DNA of 64,000 nt from the NCBI GenBank assembly GCA_963742305.1, contig CAVULN010000024.1:10884-74883 (forward strand). The letters are read 5' to 3'. A program made the position numbers and the translations under genes. This DNA is from Roseiarcus sp963742305 (GTDB lineage Bacteria > Pseudomonadota > Alphaproteobacteria > Rhizobiales > Beijerinckiaceae). The notes under the pieces were generated by a model. That model saw only the letters and a program-made list of their open reading frames with translations. It was not told the DNA's origin and did not search any database. Shown one piece after another: positions 39,778-49,980 of this stretch (positions within the stretch are counted from its first letter, which is position 1; every line of letters starts with the position of its first letter).

Positions 39778-40590
39778 CTATTTCTCCTCGATGCGGAATT
39801 GCTCCGCCTCGACGACCGTGGTGCCGATCATCGTCCTGACCGAGACGCGGAAAGGAAACAGCACATGGTCGCTCATGATCGGCGCGAGCCACACTTCGAG
39901 GTCCCTGTTGTCGGCCATGAATTTGGTCGCCGGCCGGTTGCGCTGATGGCCGGATATCGGGACGTAGCGCGCCGCGCAGACCACGACCGGACCCTTGTAG
40001 CCTTTCGCCGACACTGTGCGCTCGCCGACATAGGAGAGCGTGATGTCGAACCGCGTATAGCCGTCGAAGATCGGAATCGTGCGGTCGCACGCGGCGGGCG
40101 ACAGCATCGGGCCCGAGGCTGGCGCCGGAATGACGACCGCGCCGACCGGATCGACAACGCCGCGCTTGTCGTCGGGACCAAGCGGAATCCGATCCGGCTT
40201 GTCCTGGAACGGCGGGGAGATGTCGACACCGGTGACCGTGTTGCCGGCGAGCGCCATGCGAATCGTGCGGGTCATGTGCGAATCCGCGGCGATGGTGGCG
40301 AAAGTCGCGGGCGAAACGTGCCCTTGCACGATTGCGCCCTTGCCCGCCGACGCGCCGTGCGCGTTGGTGAACAGTTTGGCGACGCCGGTCAGTTTCGCAT
40401 TGCCAACGATCGAGTAGCTGGTCGGGGTGAGGTCGGCGTCGAGATGGACGGCGCCGATCGGAAGGCCGATCAACGACACACGGTAGCTCGCATGGAGCAC
40501 GTCGGCGTGGGCGCCCGCGGCCCAGGTGAGCGCCGCCGTCATTCCGACGGCGCCCAGTCGCAAGCGCGCCCATGCGCATCGCGGCGCCAT
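39778..40590 (-). CDS. DUF3108 domain-containing exported protein
   Basis: A 270-residue protein with an N-terminal signal peptide (TAALTWAAGAHAD), followed by a beta-rich DUF3108 domain. The start at 40590 has GGAG ten bases upstream; an upstream extension of 35 residues would destroy the signal peptide. DUF3108 proteins are predicted periplasmic or outer-membrane-associated and of unknown function. The gene is divergent from an acetyltransferase gene. Confidence 0.85.
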   Translation of the reverse strand: MAPRCAWARLRLGAVGMTAALTWAAGAHADVLHASYRVSLIGLPIGAVHLDADLTPTSYSIVGNAKLTGVAKLFTNAHGASAGKGAIVQGHVSPATFATIAADSHMTRTIRMALAGNTVTGVDISPPFQDKPDRIPLGPDDKRGVVDPVGAVVIPAPASGPMLSPAACDRTIPIFDGYTRFDITLSYVGERTVSAKGYKGPVVVCAARYVPISGHQRNRPATKFMADNRDLEVWLAPIMSDHVLFPFRVSVRTMIGTTVVEAEQFRIEEK

Positions 40591-40761
40591 CGTTTCAAAT
40601 CTCCAGACCAAGCGTCGGCAGCGCATTGAACGGAGAATTGCGCAAGAATTCCGGCGCCAATGCGCCGACTTAGGGGCGCAGGCCGCCCGCAGCAAAAAAG
40701 TCCTCCCGCCCCCGTGTCAAGACCTTGCGGCGGGCCCGCGCGCGGACTTAACATCCCCTCC

Positions 40762-41268
40762 ATGGTCGAGACGGTTATCTCCATTCGCGCGGCGCGACTG
40801 GGCGACGAGGGCGAAATCGCCTCGGTGCACGACGCGGCATGGCGCGAGGCCTATCGGGGCGTCATCCCGGGCCAGGAGCTTGAGCGGATGATCGCGCGGA
40901 GGGGCCCGGCGTGGTGGCGCCTCGCCATCGCGCGGCGGACGCCGCTTCTGGTGCTCGAATTCGCCGATTCGATCGTCGGCTATGTCAGCTATGGGCGCAA
41001 TCGCGTGCCGGCCCTCGGCTACGGCGGTGAGATCTTCGAACTCTACCTCGCGCCGGAGTGCCAGGGCTGCGGGTTCGGCCGGCGCATGTTCGACGCGGCG
41101 CGGAAGGATCTGGCCGGCCATGGATTGTCGAACCTCGTCGTGTGGGCGCTGGCCGACAACGAGCGGGCGGTCGGATTCTACCAAAGGCTTGGCGGCCGGG
41201 TCCTGCGCCGCGCGCGAGAGACGTTTGGCGGCCAGCAGCGCGATCGAATCGCTTTCGGCTTCGGCTGA
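40762..41268 (+). CDS. GNAT-family N-acetyltransferase
   Basis: A 168-residue protein. It begins with ISIRAARLGDEGEIASVHDAAW, the usual GNAT N-terminal helix. The acetyl-CoA loop is in LAPECQGCGFGRRMFDAARK, and ALADNERAVGFYQRLGG ends the fold. The ATG at 40762 is favoured for family fit, although the Shine-Dalgarno is weak. Substrate unknown. The gene stands alone between DUF3108 and ppa. Confidence 0.9.
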   Translation: MVETVISIRAARLGDEGEIASVHDAAWREAYRGVIPGQELERMIARRGPAWWRLAIARRTPLLVLEFADSIVGYVSYGRNRVPALGYGGEIFELYLAPECQGCGFGRRMFDAARKDLAGHGLSNLVVWALADNERAVGFYQRLGGRVLRRARETFGGQQRDRIAFGFG

Positions 41269-41358
41269 AGGTTCGCTCCTCATTGAGGATGGAATGACGC
41301 GCCGCTGACGTCGCCCACGACGGGCGATCGAAGTGGGATGCGATTTGGGAGGGGCGAC

Positions 41359-41913
41359 GTGAACCTGAACGCCATCTCGATCGGCAAGAACCCGCCCCAC
41401 GACGTCAATGTCGTCATCGAGGTGCCCATCGGCGGCGAACCGATCAAATATGAGATGGACAAGGAGAGCGGCGCGCTTCAGGTCGATCGCTTTCTCTATA
41501 CCTCGATGCGCTATCCGGGGAATTACGGCTTCGTCCCCCATACGCTCTCCGACGATGGCGACCCCTGCGACGTGATCGTCGCCAACACCCGCGCGATCAT
41601 TCCCGGCGCGGTGATGAGCTGCCGGATCGTCGGCGTTCTCCTGATGGAGGACGAGGCGGGGGGCGACGAGAAGCTCCTGGCCGTGCCGTCGGCGAAGCTC
41701 ACCCAGCGTTACGCACATGTGAAGAACTTCTCCGACCTGCCCTCGATCACGCTCCAGCAGATCGAGCACTTTTTCGCCCATTACAAGGATCTCGAACCCA
41801 ACAAGTGGGTCAAGATCGTTCGCTGGGGCGACGCGGACGAAGCGCGCGCGCTGCTCCTCGAAGGCATCGAGCGGGCGAGGAAGAAATCGGGCGCGAAGCA
41901 GGCCAAGAGCTGA
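41359..41913 (+). CDS. ppa: inorganic pyrophosphatase (family I)
   Basis: A 184-residue soluble pyrophosphatase. The catalytic loop DGDPCDVIV holds the metal-binding aspartates, and the N-terminal EVPIGGEPIKYEMDKESG and YPGNYGFVPHT segments are typical. It hydrolyses pyrophosphate and drives biosynthesis. A GTG at 41359 with GGGAGGGG nearby is preferred; an ATG at 41338 would add seven residues. Monocistronic. Confidence 0.96.
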   Translation: MNLNAISIGKNPPHDVNVVIEVPIGGEPIKYEMDKESGALQVDRFLYTSMRYPGNYGFVPHTLSDDGDPCDVIVANTRAIIPGAVMSCRIVGVLLMEDEAGGDEKLLAVPSAKLTQRYAHVKNFSDLPSITLQQIEHFFAHYKDLEPNKWVKIVRWGDADEARALLLEGIERARKKSGAKQAKS

Positions 41914-42079
41914 ACGGCGTCTCAGCCGGCAAGCCGGCGCCCGCGCGCCCGCGATGGATCGTGCCGTCAACGTTCCGGGATCAGCTTGTGCTCCCGCGAC
42001 GGCTTCTGGTCGCGTGCGGACCTATGTGCCGACCGCGGCAATCCTCGGCGGCAGCGACAGATTGCCGGACATCGTGCGG

Positions 42080-42330
42080 CAGTAACCCTCGAACGACACA
42101 CCCCATGGACTTACGAATAGCACGTTCATTCCGCAATGCCGGCGCAAGGCGTTGTATCAGGAACTGCGTTGGTATTCGTGGAAAGTAGTCGGTGGCTCGC
42201 GCTGCAGAAAGAATCGAAAGTCGATGAATGGCGTTTGGCGGCCGACCATGTCTACATGCTGTTGTCGATTCCGCCGAAATACGATGACAATCCGCGTCGA
42301 ACGGCGATTGGTAGTCCGGAGAGCCGGAGA
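42080..42330 (+). pseudogene. IS200-like transposase remnant
   Basis: Two frames carry recognisable parts of the IS200/IS605-type Y1 transposase TnpA. One frame at about 42125-42170 reads FIPQCRRKALYQELR, matching the usual start KYHVVFIPKCRRK. A second at about 42190-42280 reads WRLAADHVYMLLSIPPKYDD, matching the DHVHMLISIPPKY strand with the metal-binding histidine. The frames do not connect and there is no start or end of an intact gene. It is debris of an old IS200 element lying between ppa and groES. Confidence 0.7.
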
Positions 42331-42447
42331 AATCCTAACGTTTCGCTTCAGCTATTCTCGTTGGTACAAGTTTTTTGACTTTCAATAGGGGACCATTTCT
42401 TCATATTCTCTTATGTAGGCCTTCGATCGTTCTATAGGAAATATATC

Positions 42448-42474
42448 TTGGCACTCGCTTGTAATGAGTGCCAA
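42448..42474. promoter_or_regulatory. CIRCE operator of groESL
   Basis: TTGGCACTC, a 9-base spacer, then GAGTGCCAA: a perfect 9-bp inverted repeat with the CIRCE spacing. CIRCE is bound by the repressor HrcA and lies just upstream of groES (start 42568). It implies heat-shock induction of groESL by loss of HrcA binding. Confidence 0.93.
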
Positions 42475-42567
42475 CGATAGCCACATCCGGAACGTCGTCA
42501 GATTGCCGTCAGGGGCCAGGGCATGATCCCAGGCCGGCGAAGCAGCTCGGCTGAAAGCGAATGCTCC

Positions 42568-42882
42568 ATGAAATTTCGTCCGTTACACGACCGCGTCGTC
42601 GTCCGCCGCATTGAGGCCGACGCCAAGACGAAGGGCGGCGTCATCATCCCCGACACCGTCAAGGAAAAGCCGCAGGAGGGCGAAGTTGTCGCGGTCGGAC
42701 CCGGTGGCCGCGACGAGAATGGCAAGATCACGCCGACAGAGCTCAAGCCGGGCGAGCGCGTCCTGTTCGGCAAGTGGTCAGGCACTGAGGTCAAGATCGA
42801 CGGCGAGGAGCTCCTGATCATGAAGGAGACCGACGTCATGGGCGTGATTGAAGGCGCGACCGCGTCGAAGAAGGCCGCCTAA
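42568..42882 (+). CDS. groES: co-chaperonin GroES
   Basis: A 104-residue Cpn10 with the family start MKFRPLHDRVVVRRI and mobile-loop region around KTKGGVIIPD. It forms the heptameric lid on GroEL. The start at 42568 was chosen from family alignment; upstream codons are unrelated. It is the first gene of groESL, with groEL 34 bases downstream, under the CIRCE operator. Confidence 0.97.
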   Translation: MKFRPLHDRVVVRRIEADAKTKGGVIIPDTVKEKPQEGEVVAVGPGGRDENGKITPTELKPGERVLFGKWSGTEVKIDGEELLIMKETDVMGVIEGATASKKAA

Positions 42883-42916
42883 TTCCCCCTTTCCCAGAAT
42901 TGAAGGATCCAAACTC

Positions 42917-44560
<1,644 letters not shown>

Positions 44561-44626
44561 CCGCCCTATAAACGAAGACCGGGCCTCGGCGACGGCTCCA
44601 ATGCGATGTGTCGCCCAATGCTCAGA

Positions 44627-44649
44627 AGGGGCGGAATCCTTCCGCCCCT
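44627..44649. terminator. intrinsic-terminator-like hairpin after groEL
   Basis: AGGGGCGGAA, a 3-base loop TCC, then TTCCGCCCCT: a perfect 10-bp stem about 66 bases after the groEL stop. It is followed by ATTGGG rather than a long T-run, so efficiency as a terminator is uncertain. It lies just upstream of the next small gene. Confidence 0.7.
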
Positions 44650-44666
44650 ATTGGGAGGAGAGGCTC

Positions 44667-45032
44667 ATGCAAAACGCAGCCTGGTATCAGGGGGACTCGC
44701 TCAAGCGACTCCTGCAAGGCGCGGCCGTCGGCGTCGTCGCGACTGTCACCGTCGGCTTCGGCTGGGGCGGGTGGATGCTCGCAAGCTCCGCGAAGACGCT
44801 CGCGGACAATACAGCGAGCAGCGCGGTGGTTGCCGCGGTCGCGCCGATCTGCGTCGACCAGTTCCAACGGAGCGCGGACGCCGCCGTCAATCTGACGACG
44901 CTGAAAAAGACCGACTCCTGGCAACAGGCGGCCTATGTCGACAAAGGCGGCTGGGCAGTCATGCCCGGCAGCAAGACCGCCGATTCCGGCGTGCCCCAGG
45001 CATGCGCCGCTCTGCTCAGCAGTCTGAAATAG
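44667..45032 (+). CDS. membrane-anchored hypothetical protein
   Basis: A 121-residue protein with a strong GGGAGGAG upstream of its ATG at 44667. One hydrophobic segment lies at about residues 17-38 (GAAVGVVATVTVGFGWGGWML). The rest, facing the periplasm, has two cysteines (about residues 66 and 112) that may form a disulfide. I do not recognise a named family, although short proteins of this shape occur in other Hyphomicrobiales. It follows the groESL terminator and so likely has its own promoter. Confidence 0.72.
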   Translation: MQNAAWYQGDSLKRLLQGAAVGVVATVTVGFGWGGWMLASSAKTLADNTASSAVVAAVAPICVDQFQRSADAAVNLTTLKKTDSWQQAAYVDKGGWAVMPGSKTADSGVPQACAALLSSLK

Positions 45033-45111
45033 GCTGGTTGGCAAAGCCGAACCGGCGATCGACGGTCGGCGCCAGTTCGCGCCGATCGCCCTGTTTACGG
45101 GCTAGCGATCA

Positions 45112-45975
45112 GTGCTGATAAATTACGGCTACGAAATCACGATCACTTGCGCGCAGCCGACCCCGATGGTCTGCCTTATGTCGGTGAGCGGAGATCGCAA
45201 GCGTGACATTCGCGTCGCCGAAAGGACGTTTACGACGCCAATCATCGCGACGACGACCTATGTCGACTCGTTCGGCAATCGTTGTCGCAGACTCACGGCG
45301 CCCCGCGGCGACTTCACAATTTGGGGTGACGCTACGATCGAAGACGACGGCAAGATTGATCCGGCGAACTTTTCCGCATGTGAAGTCCCGGTCGCGGAAC
45401 TCCCCGATTCATGCCTCCTTTATCTGATGGGGAGTTGATATTGCGAAACCGACAAGCTGAGCCAGACGGCTTGGGATCTGTTCGGCACAATCCGGCCTGG
45501 CTGGGGACGCGTGCAGGCCGTATGCGATTTTGTCCATCGGCACATCAAGTTTGACTATATGCAGGCGCGGTCGACGCGAACGGCGCTCGAAACCTTCGAG
45601 GAGCGGAGTGGAGTGTGCCGCGATTTCGCCCATCTCGCCCTGACGTTTTGCCGATGCCTCAACATTCCGGCTCGTTACGTGAACGGCCATCTTGGCGATA
45701 TCGGCGTGCCCGTTGTCGATCCGATGGATTTCAGCGCATGGATCGAGGTGTACCTTGACGGATCGTGGTGGACGTTCGATCCCCGCAACAATGTGCCACG
45801 GATAGGCCGGATCGCTGTCGCGCGAGGCCGGGACGCGGCGGATGTCCCGCTCATCAACTCGTTCGGACCGCACGTCCTGAAGTCGTTTCGGGTCTGGACC
45901 TACGAGGTCTTTGACCAGCAAACGAGCGCGCTTGACGCAGACTCCAGCCGGCCGGCTTCCGGCGTCAGGGCCTGA
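45112..45975 (+). pseudogene. transglutaminase-like protein interrupted by an in-frame TGA
   Basis: The GTG at 45112 begins a transglutaminase-like family protein: an N-terminal beta domain, then the catalytic domain with VCRDFAHLALTFCRCLNIPA (cysteine at the start), a histidine and aspartate further on. Family members read LLGSRYCETD at the junction; here codons are AGT TGA TAT TGC. A CGA-to-TGA change at 45436-45438 interrupts the frame, which otherwise continues unchanged to 45975 (288 codons). The product is either truncated before the catalytic domain, read through, or the base is wrong. TGA otherwise acts as a stop for neighbouring genes. Confidence 0.82.
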
Positions 45976-46149
45976 CGCCCCACTTGATGTTTCCGGGCCT
46001 TGATGACTGGCCCACGGTGCAGGCCGGGCACGCGCGCAGGCGCACACGGGGTGGCGGCTTTCGCTATTCGCGCCCGAGCCGCCCCTCAGCTCGAAAGGAT
46101 GGCGAAAGACAACGAGCGTATTGCCGACGCGTGTGACGTTGGCGCTAGA

Positions 46150-46401
46150 CTAGGCGGCCGGCCGCCGGAGCGAGGAAAAATCACCGGCGTCGTACAGGCG
46201 ACGAATCTGATCGCCGCCGTATCTCTCTCCGTCGACTTCAAGAATGGCGCCGATGAGAAGTTCGCGCGGCAGCTCCTCAACCGCGAAGCGAATGGCGTCC
46301 GCCGCCAAGGCAAATCGTCTGTACCCAAATCGTTGGTGCGGCGATTTGCGAAGTCGCGGCGGGAACAGCTCCGCCTCAGCGTTGTAATCGAACGTGGCCA
46401 T
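46150..46401 (-). CDS. small conserved hypothetical protein
   Basis: An 83-residue protein opening MATFDYNAEAELFPPR, with a central helix-rich stretch ALAADAIRFAVEELPRELL. Very similar short proteins are common in Hyphomicrobiales genomes, so it is probably real though of unknown function. It has no cysteine or membrane segment. It lies downstream of and convergent to the broken transglutaminase. Confidence 0.7.
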   Translation of the reverse strand: MATFDYNAEAELFPPRLRKSPHQRFGYRRFALAADAIRFAVEELPRELLIGAILEVDGERYGGDQIRRLYDAGDFSSLRRPAA

Positions 46402-46954
46402 GGTGCGCTCCGCCGGTGCGTGATTGCCAGGGCCGCAGGAATGCGGCCCTGATGCGAGATCAAATGCTCAGATTGGGCAGCCCTTGATCAGGGCGTCAAC
46501 ATCGCGGTGCGCGACGGACTTTTCCTCGCAGCCGGAGATGAGGGCGGGGGTGTCATTGAAGTATCTCCGAAATATCGAGCAAATAATCGTCCGAACGTTT
46601 GATATATGATCAAACCACTGCAAAACAAGTCACTGGCGCAGAGTTAATTTACGAACCGCGCCATGGATGATGATTGATCATCAGCGCCATCGGCGTGATC
46701 GCGCTCTGGCGCTTTCCTCTGGATCCTTCCGATCCTCCGTCAAGCGCGTGCTGACGCACGAGGGTGAAAGCGACAACGGGCCGGGTTGATCAAAGCGGCG
46801 CCGACTGTGAATCCACCTGGAACGCGAAGCGTCGGTAATGATTAGGTCCTCAGTCCGGAAGCTGATAGCGTACTTGCCATCATCGATATCGATGACTGAG
46901 AGCGAACGCGCAAGGAAAAGCGCGAACTCCCTCGTCCAAGTGGGGAGTTGCATC
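46402..46954. other. intergenic region between small genes
   Basis: About 550 bases with no firmly supported gene. A reverse-strand frame at 46468-46623 ends in GCEEKSVAHRDVDALIKGCP, which looks protein-like, but the only start is a TTG without a Shine-Dalgarno. A 91-codon reverse frame at 46681-46956 also lacks a start signal. The DNA around 46560-46660 is AT-rich with a TGATATATGATCA-like dyad. Confidence 0.35.
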
Positions 46955-47191
46955 ATGCGGTGCTATTTCATGCGCGGCGGCCAAATTGAGGCTGTCGAGG
47001 AACTCGGCAAACTCTCCGATGGCGAGGCGATTGCAAAGGCTCATGCGCTGTTTTCAGAGCGCAAGCTTCTTTTCGAAGGCTTCGAGCTGTGGGATCGCAC
47101 GCGCGTGCTTATCCGCTATCCCGAGCCGGTCGCCCCAAACAACGTCGCGGTCTGGCCCCTTCATAGGGGCTTGAGACGCGCAGCCTCTTAG
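46955..47191 (+). CDS. small conserved hypothetical protein
   Basis: A 78-residue protein beginning MRCYFMRGGQIEAVEEL, with GGGGAG seven bases before its ATG. The pattern MRCYFM, then a charged helix with DGEAIAKAHALF, then FEGFELWDRTRVLIRYP, is one I recognise as a common small hypothetical protein in Hyphomicrobiales. Function unknown. It is just upstream of the IS3 remnant. Confidence 0.78.
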   Translation: MRCYFMRGGQIEAVEELGKLSDGEAIAKAHALFSERKLLFEGFELWDRTRVLIRYPEPVAPNNVAVWPLHRGLRRAAS

Positions 47192-47290
47192 CTTCGCCTC
47201 GCGGAGGAGCCGTAAAGGCCGATCTCCGCCCTCGAGCCGCCGAGGCTCTGGGCGATGCGATTCCAATCGCTTCGTGGCTGGCGAGGGGAT

Positions 47291-47975
47291 TGAACCGCCG
47301 CGGGTTTGCCGGAGGCTCCGAACCTTGAGAAGGTGGAGCGATGGCAAGCAAGACGAGGAACCGGTTTTCATCCGAGGTGCGCACACGCGCGGTTCGGCTG
47401 GTTTTCGAGGGCGAGAAGGATCATCCCTCGCGATGGGCGACGGTGACTTCGATTGCCGCGAAGATCGGCTGCACGGGCTCAGTCGCTCAATGAGTGGGTC
47501 AAGAAGGCTGAGGTCGACAACGGCGTGCGGGGCGGCGTCCCAGTTGAAATTGCCGAACGGCTGAAGGCGCTGGAGCGGGAGAACCGGGAACTCCGGCAGG
47601 CGAATGACATCCTGCGCAAGGCGTCGGCTTATTTTGCCCAGGCGGAGCTCGCAATCGTCTAATTCTCTGCGGTTCCAGCCATGATCGCGTTCATCGACGA
47701 TCATCATCAGGCCTACGGGGTCGAGCCGATCTGCAGGGTTTTGCCGATCACCCCGTCGACTGATCATGCCCATCTCGCCAGGCGCGCCGATCCCTCCCGT
47801 CTGCCCGACAGGGTCCGCCGAGACGCCGATCTGAAGGTCGAGATCCGGCGCGTGTTCGAGGAGAACTTCCGCGTCTATGGCGTGCGCAAGGTCTGGCGTG
47901 CAGTTGCGGCGGGAAGGCTTCAGCGTCGCTCGCTGCACGGTCGCCCGGTTGATGCGGAATATTGGCCTCCGGGGG
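47291..47975 (+). mobile_element. IS3-family element, truncated and frameshifted
   Basis: The left end begins TGAACCGCCGCGGGTTTGCC, typical of this IS3 subgroup. OrfA starts at 47341 (MASKTRNRFSSEVRTRAVRL); after IAAKIGCT the frame breaks near 47478 and the remainder, ERLKALERENRELRQAND, continues in the next frame to 47661. OrfB starts at 47681 (MIAFIDDHHQAYGVEP) and breaks near 47900; the next frame carries REGFSVARCTVARLMRNIGL until about 47970. The rest of OrfB (the integrase core) and the right end are missing. It cannot transpose by itself. Confidence 0.85.
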
Positions 47976-48142
47976 GGCGATCCGGGGCCCGATGAAGCAG
48001 AACTTTCTGGCCGCGAAGCGCCGACGACCGGACAGCCAGATGATGCCGTGACTTCAAAAAAATGGCCTCTGGCAAAGCCGGGCCGGTTCAGTCTGGCTCA
48101 ACCTGCGCGACGTGCGCTGCATGCGATGGCGGCTGTCGCCCT

Positions 48143-48343
48143 CTACCTCCGGTCGCCGCTTTCACTACCTCCATATCGGCGCAACACGCTCTCAAAAAGA
48201 CCGATCTGTTCAGTAACGATATTGATCGCCTGTTCTCTCCTCAAGGGTTTGGCGATCGGAGCGCCGGCTTCAATCGCCGCGAGTTGTCCGATCGCGTCGG
48301 CGAGGTATCGTCGCGTGTCCGCCAATAGGTCCATTGGCTCCAT
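48143..48343 (-). CDS. small hypothetical protein
   Basis: A 66-residue protein, start at 48343 with GGAG seven bases upstream. It is helical and charged (DLLADTRRYLADAIGQLAAI, then REQAINIVTEQIGLFESVL). I do not recognise a family. It follows the IS3 remnant and is convergent with nothing; the opposite strand shows a longer but featureless frame. Confidence 0.5.
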   Translation of the reverse strand: MEPMDLLADTRRYLADAIGQLAAIEAGAPIAKPLRREQAINIVTEQIGLFESVLRRYGGSESGDRR

Positions 48344-48479
48344 GCGTGCTCTCCAGTGCTTTGCGTCAAACATAGCACCGATCTGGACGCTGTCGCTCGT
48401 TCGGATTTTCGCGAGCGGCCTAGTTCCGCGAAGAAATTTCGTCCTAGCATTCTGGCGGAGCGGGTCGCATAATCGCACA

Positions 48480-48677
48480 ATGCCGGTTTCCGCGCCCAAA
48501 GCCAGGTTTGAGCCCGTCCGATCGAAAAGCGGAAAGGGTTGGTATGTGCGGGTCACGCCGCCACACGGGCGTGAAACGCAAATTGAGGGATTCACCAGGA
48601 AGGCCGAGGCCGTCGCTTGGGTGGAGCATGAGTCGGCCGAATGGCTCAAAACCTACGAAGGCGGCAAGTATGCCTGA
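48480..48677 (+). CDS. small conserved hypothetical protein
   Basis: A 65-residue protein. The core is FEPVRSKSGKGWYVRVTPPH and the end KAEAVAWVEHESAEWLKTYE. This resembles small proteins widespread in Hyphomicrobiales, with strand-rich N-terminus and a C-terminal helix. The function is unknown. It lacks a strong Shine-Dalgarno, so its start is uncertain. Confidence 0.6.
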   Translation: MPVSAPKARFEPVRSKSGKGWYVRVTPPHGRETQIEGFTRKAEAVAWVEHESAEWLKTYEGGKYA

Positions 48678-48735
48678 GCCTGCTCAGGCTCCTATATAGT
48701 ATTCAGGTGGCGAGGGATGAAATTCATCGACGTCG

Positions 48736-49008
48736 TCACCGCGACCGGAACGGCCCCGGCGGTCGAGACAACAGATCCGCCCACCGTGCGGGGGCCGGTT
48801 GTTTGCTCGGCGCCGAGCCGACGGCGACGAGGTCGTTTTCCGCAGCGGCGCGCGTGAAAGGCTCCGCTTTGCTCTTGACCCGATAGGTGGGAGAATCGCG
48901 CTCGTCGGCGGGCAGCACGCTCACCACCTCGTATGGCCCCCCGGACATCCATGGGAGCTTGCTGTTGAAGTCGACAGCTTGCCCGATGACGAACTTGTAG
49001 ACAGTCAT
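48736..49008 (-). CDS. small conserved hypothetical protein
   Basis: A 90-residue protein beginning MTVYKFVIGQAVDF, with GAGAGGCGG upstream of the ATG. The rest (GGPYEVVSVLPADERDSPTY, RVKSKAEPFTRAA) fits a small beta-rich protein that is common in Hyphomicrobiales and of unknown function. The C-terminal 25 residues are proline- and arginine-rich and probably disordered. Adjacent to the cold-shock gene on the same strand. Confidence 0.65.
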   Translation of the reverse strand: MTVYKFVIGQAVDFNSKLPWMSGGPYEVVSVLPADERDSPTYRVKSKAEPFTRAAAENDLVAVGSAPSKQPAPARWADLLSRPPGPFRSR

Positions 49009-49154
49009 GGTCTGACCGCCTCTCTTGCGTTCCCGCGGAACGAAATCCACCGGCAAAAACCCCGCGGACGGCGAACCGCACGCGGGGGTCTGGAGCCACA
49101 CAAGCCCTGCCAGTACATCCGTGGTCAAGGCGATATGGCCGCCGACGACGCCGA

Positions 49155-49364
49155 TCAGGCGGACTTCAGATTATCTGCCGAAGACTTGCCGCTTCTTCGA
49201 TCCGCGACAATCTCATAAGAGACCTTCTGTCCCTCGACAAGGCTGCGCATCCCAGCGCGCTCGACGGCGCTAATGTGCACGAACACATCCTTGCTGCCGT
49301 CATCCGGCTGTATGAAGCCAAAGCCTTTTTGGTCGTTGAACCATTTAACGGTTCCTTGCGTCAT
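49155..49364 (-). CDS. cold-shock-domain protein
   Basis: A 69-residue CspA-family protein. MTQGTVKWFNDQKGFGFIQP contains RNP1 (KGFGFI), and DVFVHISAV contains RNP2. It binds single-stranded RNA or DNA and melts secondary structures. The sequence is intact. The roughly 180 bases upstream to 49545 hold no gene and may form the long 5' leader that many csp mRNAs have. Confidence 0.94.
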   Translation of the reverse strand: MTQGTVKWFNDQKGFGFIQPDDGSKDVFVHISAVERAGMRSLVEGQKVSYEIVADRRSGKSSADNLKSA

Positions 49365-49980
49365 GAGACATATCTTTCAGGTACGTGTTTAGATGGGCCG
49401 CAGGCTAACGCGGCCGGCTCAGTGATCGAGATTTTGGAAGAAAATCGTCAGTCCGACGCGAATCGCGCGGCGAGGCCAAGTCGTCCGGCCGAAACTCGAT
49501 CGGCCACACATAGCGCATGTCGGCGCCTTTCACAAGCCCTGTGACAGGCAGTGTCGCTAGCACACGATATGTCCGGTTTAGGTAGCGCACGATCTGTCCG
49601 GTAGGTCCAGCCCTTTTGGGAGGGCTGGATGCGCCGGACGGAAGGCCGAGAGGCTGTGCGCATGGCGAGGTTTTTGAATCTTCTTAGCCGGTGGGAATCG
49701 GCGGAGCTCAATCAGGCGGAGGCGGCGGAGTTGCTGGGCGTGAGCGAGCGGACATTCCGGCGCTGGACGCGGGCTTACGAAGAGGCGGGCGAGGCTGGGC
49801 TGTTGGATGGCCGGCTCGGCAAGGCGTCGGGCAGTGTGAGTGCCGGACGTAAACTCTCCAAAAGTGCCGTTTGAAAATTCCCCAGTTTTCGTGATGCCGA
49901 GCCTTCCAGGGCATGCCCTGGAAGGTTCGGCGGCGAACCAACTCACTGATGCTGCTCCCGTTGGCGGGAGGGAGGGCGCG

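Noticed and set aside
46468..46623. Small reverse-strand frame ending GCEEKSVAHRDVDALIKGCP
   Set aside because: It looks protein-like but has only a TTG start without a ribosome-binding site, and no family is recognised. Left as a possible fragment.
46681..46956. 91-codon reverse-strand frame overlapping the MRCYFM gene
   Set aside because: It has no Shine-Dalgarno and the C-terminal half is arginine-rich and featureless. It also overlaps the start of a better supported gene.
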